Shown here piece by piece: positions 59,265 through 64,000 of a DNA stretch of 64,000 bases. The stretch is from CAIKMD01 sp036501365 (GTDB lineage Bacteria > Pseudomonadota > Alphaproteobacteria > ATCC43930 > CGMCC-115725). The translations under genes and the position numbers were made by a program. Position 1 is the first letter of the stretch. Each line of letters begins with the position of its first letter. The stretch lies in assembly GCA_036501365.1 (NCBI GenBank), contig DASYAL010000060.1:62001-126000 (forward strand), in the 5' to 3' direction. The notes below the pieces were generated by a model. It did not search any database and was not told the DNA's origin. It worked only from the letters and a program-made list of their open reading frames with translations.

Positions 59265-60913
59265 CGCGGCGCACCGCCGTAAAGCGTCAACCGCATGAAG
59301 TGGCCGTTCGAGTAATCGAGGCCGGCGACGGTGCCGAGCGCGCGCGGCGCGAGGCCACGTGCCGCAAGCGTGGCAAGGAATTCCGTCTGCGAACGCGTTT
59401 CGACCAGGGCGCGCGCCTCCGGGGTTGTCGCGAGATAGGCCGCAGCGCCGGCGGCGGAGACGAGCTTGGTCTGCGTGCCGAGGAGAAAGACGAGGCTGGG
59501 CTCGGCATCGCCGGCGATTGCGATCGGCACGCCGGGCGGCGATCCGCTGCGCGCGACCAGCGCCGCGGCCGTGCGCGACAGCCAGAGGAGATCGAGCGAC
59601 GGCGCGACGAACTCGAAGCCGATCGCCAGCACCAGCAGCGACATCACGGTGATGCGCGTCGCCAATTCCGGCGTGACGCGGCGCCAGGCGCTGCGCACGA
59701 TGCGCTGGCCGAAATAGAGCGCGACCAGCGCGGCGACGACGCCCGCGGCCGAGCCGCCCGGTCCGTAACGCAACGGTACCAGCACCAGCGCGGCGGCAAG
59801 GCCGAGGCTCGCCAGCGCCCAAAGCACGATCACGATGCGATCCAGCACCCGCCACGACACGAGACGTTCTTCGTCGTCGGCGACCAGCGCGCGGCCGATC
59901 ATCAGCGCCAAAGCGGGATAGACGGGCAGCAGGTAGTTCGGGAGCTTGGTCGGCACCAGCTCGAGCACGATCCAGAACGGGATGCCCCAGGCGATGAGCA
60001 AACGCTCGGCATCGGCGTGGCGCTGTGCCCAGCCCCAGGCGATCGCCGGGCCGAGGAACAGCGTGCCCGGCCAGAAGCTGATCATCAGCAGCGCGAGATA
60101 GAAGAGCGGCGGCGCGCCGTGGCTTTCCTGTGCGCCGATCAGCTTGCCGAGGAAATCCTGGCCGAGCGAATCGCCGAGGAACGCGCCTTGGGTCGCGGTC
60201 GAGATCGCGATGAGCCAGGGCAGTACGATGACGGCGAGCAGGATGAAGCCTGGAAGCGGCCGCAGATCGCGCAGCCAGCGCGCGCGCCGTTCGCTGAGGC
60301 AAAGCGCGGCGATGGTCAGCGCCGCGAGCAGCGGCGCGACCGGGCCCTTGACGAGAATGCCGGCGGCGAGCGCCGCCCAGAACAGCAGCGCCACGCCCCA
60401 GGACGCGTGCAAACCGGCCTTGGCATCGAGATAGATCCGCGCGAGCGCGAGCTGCGTTGCGGTGATGCAGCCGAGCAGCACGGCGTCGGTCTTGGCGAGA
60501 TGCGCCTCGACGCCAAGGCCGAGCGAGGTCGCGAGCAGCGCCGCGCCGAGGAACGCGGCCTTGCGCCCTACCAATCGCGCGCCCATACCGAAAGTCAGCA
60601 ACGCCGCCGCACTCGCGCCGAGCAGCGAGGGCAGGCGATAGGGCCAGATCGCCGCGCTCGGAGCGTTGCTCAGCAGCGCGACCGACGCGGCTTGCAGCCA
60701 ATAGATGCCGGCGGGCTTCTTGTTGCGCGCCTCGTCCTGGAAGCGGATAGCGATGAAGTCGCGGGTCTCGAGCATCTGCCGCGTCGCCTGCGCGAAACGG
60801 GCCTCGTCGCGATCGGTCACCGGCAGGCTGACAAGGCCCGGCAGATAAAGGCCGAGACATAAGAGAACGAGCAGCGCATAAGGCCGCCAGCCGAGGAGCG
60901 CGCGCTCCATCAT
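59261..60913 (-). CDS. Glycosyltransferase family 39 (ArnT-like) membrane protein
   Basis: 550 aa, about a dozen membrane helices. N-terminal PGLVSLPVTDRDEARFAQATRQMLETRDFIAIRFQDEARNKKPAGIYWLQ is typical of GT39/ArnT lipid-linked sugar transferases, with the acidic catalytic region DRDEAR and KTDAVLLG later. ArnT relatives add 4-amino-arabinose or other sugars to lipid A or proteins using polyprenyl-phosphate donors. It sits inside the cobalamin operon with ATGA overlaps to cobL and cobI, so it must be co-translated with them. No functional link is known. Confidence 0.88.
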   Translation of the reverse strand: MMERALLGWRPYALLVLLCLGLYLPGLVSLPVTDRDEARFAQATRQMLETRDFIAIRFQDEARNKKPAGIYWLQAASVALLSNAPSAAIWPYRLPSLLGASAAALLTFGMGARLVGRKAAFLGAALLATSLGLGVEAHLAKTDAVLLGCITATQLALARIYLDAKAGLHASWGVALLFWAALAAGILVKGPVAPLLAALTIAALCLSERRARWLRDLRPLPGFILLAVIVLPWLIAISTATQGAFLGDSLGQDFLGKLIGAQESHGAPPLFYLALLMISFWPGTLFLGPAIAWGWAQRHADAERLLIAWGIPFWIVLELVPTKLPNYLLPVYPALALMIGRALVADDEERLVSWRVLDRIVIVLWALASLGLAAALVLVPLRYGPGGSAAGVVAALVALYFGQRIVRSAWRRVTPELATRITVMSLLVLAIGFEFVAPSLDLLWLSRTAAALVARSGSPPGVPIAIAGDAEPSLVFLLGTQTKLVSAAGAAAYLATTPEARALVETRSQTEFLATLAARGLAPRALGTVAGLDYSNGHFMRLTLYGGAPR

Positions 60914-62109
60914 CGCGGCTTTCGCGCGGCGAGTTGTGTCACGGTCATCGCCGGGCGCCAGAAGCCTTGGCCCTCGGCTTGCGAGACGGAGATGCGCTGC
61001 AATTCGCCGCCAAGCTGACTGTGGCGCCGCAAGAGCTCGGCCTCGCCGCGGACGGTGACAGCATTGGCGACGAGCCGTCCGCCCGGCTTCAGCGCCGGCC
61101 AGGCCGCATCCCAGTTCGCGGCATTGCTCACGCCGCCGCCGATGAAGATCGCATCGGGCGGTGCGAGACCGGCCAACGCCTCCGGCGCCGCGGCTTGCAC
61201 GATCGCTAGCTGGGGCACGCCCAGCAGCGCCGCATTCTCGACGATCACGGCGACGCGCGCCGGGTCGCGCTCGATGGCGACGGCGCTCATCCGCCGGTCC
61301 GCGCGCAGCCATTCGATCGCGATCGAGCCGCTGCCGGCGCCGATGTCCCAGAGCAACTCGCCGGGCAGCGGCGCCAGCGCAGCGAGCGTTGCCGCGCGCA
61401 CCGCGCGTTTGGTGATCTGGCCGTCATGGCGGAAAGCGTCGTCGGGCAGGCCGGCGCGGCGCGAAAGCGATCGCGCCTCGGGGCCGGCGCGGCAATCGAG
61501 CGCGACGATATTGAGATCGGCGCAGCGTTCCTCGCACCATGCCGCAGCCGTTGCCATGATCCGCCGCTCGCGCGCGCCGCCGAGATGTTCGAGCACCGTC
61601 ATCGTCGTCGCGCCCCAGCCGGCCTCGGTCAGCAGCGCGGCTATCTTTGCCGGCGTGGTGCCGTCTTCGGTTAGTGTCAGGATGCGCGCATCGGGCGCGA
61701 GATGGAGACGCAGTTGGTCGAGCGGTCGCCCATGGAGGCTCACGGTCATGCATTCCTCGAGCGGCCAGAGCAGCCGCGTGGCGGCGAGGCTGAAAGCGCT
61801 CGGCTGCGGCAACACGATCATTTCCTCGGGCGCGAAATTCCGGGCCAACAGAGCGCCGACGCCGTAGCACAGCGGATCGCCGCTGGCGAGCACGGCGACA
61901 CGTCGGCCGCGCCATTCCGCGATGAGCGGCACGGTTTCGGCGAGCGGGCTTTTCCATGCCATTCGCTCGGCGTTCTGTGACGGAACGAGCGCGAGATGCC
62001 GCGCGCCGCCGACGATCAGTGCCGCGCTTCCGACCAGCGCCTTGGCGGCGTCGCTGAGTCCCGCCCAGCCATCTTCGCCGATGCCGATCACCGCGAGCCA
62101 CGCTGTCAT
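60910..62109 (-). CDS. cobL: Precorrin-6Y C5,15-methyltransferase (decarboxylating), CbiE-CbiT fusion
   Basis: Bifunctional methyltransferase, 399 aa from MTAWLAVIGIGEDGW. Residues 1-195 are CbiE-like (LIVGGARHLALVPSQ, VAVLASGDPLCYGVGALLAR). Residues 205-399 are CbiT-like with the SAM motif LLWDIGAGSGSIAIEWLR, IFIGGGVSNAANWDAAWPALKPGGRLVANAVT. The start lies one base after the cobH stop. The stop overlaps the GT39 gene. Confidence 0.95.
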   Translation of the reverse strand: MTAWLAVIGIGEDGWAGLSDAAKALVGSAALIVGGARHLALVPSQNAERMAWKSPLAETVPLIAEWRGRRVAVLASGDPLCYGVGALLARNFAPEEMIVLPQPSAFSLAATRLLWPLEECMTVSLHGRPLDQLRLHLAPDARILTLTEDGTTPAKIAALLTEAGWGATTMTVLEHLGGARERRIMATAAAWCEERCADLNIVALDCRAGPEARSLSRRAGLPDDAFRHDGQITKRAVRAATLAALAPLPGELLWDIGAGSGSIAIEWLRADRRMSAVAIERDPARVAVIVENAALLGVPQLAIVQAAAPEALAGLAPPDAIFIGGGVSNAANWDAAWPALKPGGRLVANAVTVRGEAELLRRHSQLGGELQRISVSQAEGQGFWRPAMTVTQLAARKPR

Positions 62110-62110
62110 G

Positions 62111-62731
62111 TCAGCGCCGCGTCGCCAAGGCGTTGACCGCGGCAGCGGCAAAGGCGCTGCCGCCACGCCGGCCCCGAAGCGCAACGAACGGAATGCGCCA
62201 CGGATTTTGCGCCAACGCCGTCTTCGCTTCCGCGGCGCCGACGAAGCCGACGGGAAAGCCGATGATCAGCGCCGGCTTCGGCGCGCCCGCGGCGATCATC
62301 TCGAGGAGATGGAAGAGCGCCGTCGGCGCATTGCCGATCGCCGCCACCGCGCCATCGAGATGCGGCCGCCACAGCTCGACTGCCGCCGCCGAGCGTGTCG
62401 TGTCGAGCCGCTTCGCCAAAGCGGGGACGCGCTTGTCGTTGAGGAAGCAGCGTGCGCGGTGCGCGGTAATCCCCGCGGCCACCATGGCCGCGTCGACCAA
62501 GATCGGCGCCCCGGCGGCGAGCGCCTTGCGGCCGCGTATCGTCGCACCCGGCGAGGCGACGAGGTCGTCGACGAGCGAGGTATCGCCGCAAGCATGGATC
62601 AGCCGCAGCGCCATCGGGCGCAAGTCGCGCGGCAGCGGCGAGAGATCGGCGGCGTCGCGGATCAGCGCGAACGACCGGCGATAGATCGCCGCCGGATCGC
62701 GCAGATAATCGTAGCCGCGCTCAGTCGCCAT
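62111..62731 (-). CDS. cobH: Precorrin-8X methylmutase
   Basis: Moves the methyl from C11 to C12 to give hydrogenobyrinate or cobyrinate (CobH/CbiC); 206 aa from MATERGYDYLRDPAAIYRRSF. Catalytic His lies in ALRLIHACGDTSLVDDLV. It also shows APILVDAAMVAAGIT and IGFPVGFVGAAEAK. The start lies inside the 3' end of cbiX (11-bp overlap); a longer in-frame extension is rejected because it overlaps the His-rich tail of CbiX. Confidence 0.94.
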   Translation of the reverse strand: MATERGYDYLRDPAAIYRRSFALIRDAADLSPLPRDLRPMALRLIHACGDTSLVDDLVASPGATIRGRKALAAGAPILVDAAMVAAGITAHRARCFLNDKRVPALAKRLDTTRSAAAVELWRPHLDGAVAAIGNAPTALFHLLEMIAAGAPKPALIIGFPVGFVGAAEAKTALAQNPWRIPFVALRGRRGGSAFAAAAVNALATRR

Positions 62732-63674
62732 AGCCGTTGGTGCGGCGATGCGGCTGCGCGTGGTCGTGGCCATGCTCATGACCGTGATGATGATGCTCGG
62801 CGGCGACGCCGATGCCGCGGACATGGTGGTGATGGCCTTGCTGCGGCGCGCCCGCGGCCGGCTCGTAGCCGACGATCTGCGCTCGATATTTGCATAGGCG
62901 ACAATTCATCGCCGGCTCGCCGTCGACGATCTCGGCAACGCGCTCGACGAAGCAATCGAGCACCAGCGGATGATCGCGCAGATAACCGGCTTTTGTGATC
63001 TCGATCGAAGGATGATCGGCGGCGACGCGGTCGCAAGCGGCATAGATGCGCTTCACCAGCACGCCGGTGAAAAGAAAATAGGGGAAGACGACGATGCGCT
63101 TGAAGCCGAGCATCGTCGCGCGGCGCAGGCCCGGCTCGACCAGCGGCGCGGCGGTGCCGCTATAAGCGACCTCGGCCCAGCCGAAGCCCATACCTTCCCA
63201 CAGCATGCGGGCGAGCTTGCTGATGTTGGAATTGGCGTCGGGATCGGTGGTGCCGCGGCCGACCACCAGGAGCAGGCTCTCGCTGCGCGGCGTGCCGTCA
63301 CCGGCCCGGCGCTCGGCTTCCTCGATCCGCTCGGCGGCGGCTTTGAGCAACTTGGGCTCGATCGACAGCTCGCGGCCGAACCGCATCTCAATGCCGGGAT
63401 GATCGGCGGCGAAGCCGTTCACCTCGGAAGGCAGATCGTTCTTCACATGGCTTGCGGCGAACAGCATGGCGGGCAAGGCGAGGATGCGGTCGACGCCGCA
63501 CGCGGCGAGTGTCTCGAACCCTTCGCGGATCACTGGCCGTGCGAATTCGAGATAGCCGCTTTCGATCGCAGTCCCCGGCAGCCTGGCTTTGAGCCCGGCC
63601 GCCAAGGCCTCGAATTCGCGCAGGGCCGCGGGATCGCGGCTGCCATGACCGCAGATCATCACCCCCGTTTTCAT
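62721..63674 (-). CDS. cbiX: Sirohydrochlorin cobaltochelatase CbiX (long form, His-rich, Fe-S motif)
   Basis: Inserts cobalt into sirohydrochlorin; 317 aa, the two-repeat long form. Repeat 1 starts VMICGHGSRDPAALREF (catalytic His10; His75 in AMLFAASHVKNDLP). Repeat 2 starts LLLVVGRGTTDPDANSN. The C-terminus carries the MxCxxC motif MNCRLC (Met256, Cys258, Cys261), seen in CbiX proteins with a 4Fe-4S cluster. A His-rich tail (281-310, about 14 His) follows, thought to store or deliver metal. It makes cobalt insertion an early step here. First gene of the operon; divergent from cobD with 53 bp between. Confidence 0.94.
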   Translation of the reverse strand: MKTGVMICGHGSRDPAALREFEALAAGLKARLPGTAIESGYLEFARPVIREGFETLAACGVDRILALPAMLFAASHVKNDLPSEVNGFAADHPGIEMRFGRELSIEPKLLKAAAERIEEAERRAGDGTPRSESLLLVVGRGTTDPDANSNISKLARMLWEGMGFGWAEVAYSGTAAPLVEPGLRRATMLGFKRIVVFPYFLFTGVLVKRIYAACDRVAADHPSIEITKAGYLRDHPLVLDCFVERVAEIVDGEPAMNCRLCKYRAQIVGYEPAAGAPQQGHHHHVRGIGVAAEHHHHGHEHGHDHAQPHRRTNGYGD

Positions 63675-63727
63675 TCTTGCCTCGCTTTCCGCTTGTCTTT
63701 GGTGCCGCGCGCAGCCGATCTTGCCGC

Positions 63728-64000
63728 ATGCTCTTGGCTTCCGCATCCGATCCGTTCGCGATCCTGCTGCTGGCGCTGACGATCGATCTCGCCTTCGGCG
63801 ATATGGGCGTGATTTTTCGCTATCTGCCGCATCCCGTCGTGATAGCCGGGCACGCAATCGGCTTCTTCGACCGCCGCCTCAACCGCGGCTCGCGCAGCGA
63901 TGGCGCGCGCCGCGCGCGCGGCATCGTCACGGTGGTGGTCCTCGTCGGCGTCGCCGCCGCGCTCGGTTGGCTGGTTAAAGAATATCTCGGCGTTGTCCAT
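63728..64000 (+). CDS. Adenosylcobinamide-phosphate synthase CobD/CbiB (N-terminal part)
   Basis: Membrane enzyme that attaches the aminopropanol arm to adenosylcobyric acid. The first 91 codons are present and the gene continues past the right edge. MLLASASDPFAILLLALTIDLAFGD is the first membrane segment, followed by the family motif LPHPVVIAGHAIGFFDRRLNRGSRSDGARRARG and a second membrane segment (VTVVVLVGVAAALGWLV). Adjacent to and divergent from cbiX. Confidence 0.88.
   Translation, partial: MLLASASDPFAILLLALTIDLAFGDMGVIFRYLPHPVVIAGHAIGFFDRRLNRGSRSDGARRARGIVTVVVLVGVAAALGWLVKEYLGVVH

Noticed and set aside
59265..60860. N-terminal extension making cobI a 766-residue protein
   Set aside because: The extra 530 residues are out of frame with, and overlap, the well-supported GT39 gene. 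CobI itself starts at 59264.

Overview
The window reads as chromosomal DNA of a GC-rich alphaproteobacterium. Evidence: a pst/phoR locus, hrcA-grpE and dnaK-dnaJ, mutS next to glnD, a large cobalamin cluster, and small WRxRA-type helical proteins. A Rhodospirillales-like lineage is an inference from gene content, not a phylogenetic result. I see no rRNA, tRNA, CRISPR array, integrase or transposase.

Layout. Bases 1-2338 (minus): 5' part of pstC preceded by a candidate Pho-box array, and phoR. 2432-8457 (minus): an ABC importer with one permease, one ATPase and four tandem paralogous periplasmic binding proteins. 8546-14403 (plus): mutS, glnD and a tiny secreted Ser-rich protein. 14408-17258 (minus): two MFS transporters. 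17277-23076: a 5.6-kb accessory segment bracketed by 93-bp direct repeats of the dnaJ 3' end. It holds two small helical proteins and an operon for a cupin/heme-oxygenase-like fusion protein, Rieske oxygenase alpha and beta subunits, and a class III CoA-transferase. 22993-30230 (minus): dnaJ, dnaK, a Fur-box-controlled cupredoxin plus outer-membrane barrel pair, an esterase, grpE and hrcA.

30358-34211 (plus): rph, rdgB, an MBL-fold hydrolase and hemW. They face a penicillin-binding-protein-activator-like lipoprotein across two large palindromes. 35518-42316 (mostly plus): rsmI, a YraN nuclease, a BON lipoprotein, gshB, an adenosine kinase and typA. 42465-46796 (minus): a lone 1443-residue STAND/NACHT ATPase whose C-terminus carries a PD-(D/E)xK-like motif; this is a candidate anti-phage effector. 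47065-50022 (plus): an isochorismatase, a cyclophilin and an AmpG-like permease. Between the first two lies a candidate minus-strand structured RNA.

49978-64000: a YgjP-like metalloprotease and then cobalamin biosynthesis in four units. These are cobA-SCO1-cobB (minus), cbiD-cobK-ankyrin protein (plus), cbiX-cobH-cobL-GT39-cobI-cbiG/cobJ-cobM (minus) and the start of cobD/cbiB (plus). CbiX, CbiG and CbiD together point to the early-cobalt-insertion (anaerobic-type) route.

The strongest candidates for something undescribed are the STAND-nuclease gene, the dnaJ-bracketed island with its cupin/HDO-Rieske-CoA-transferase operon, and the structured RNA at about 47861-48013.
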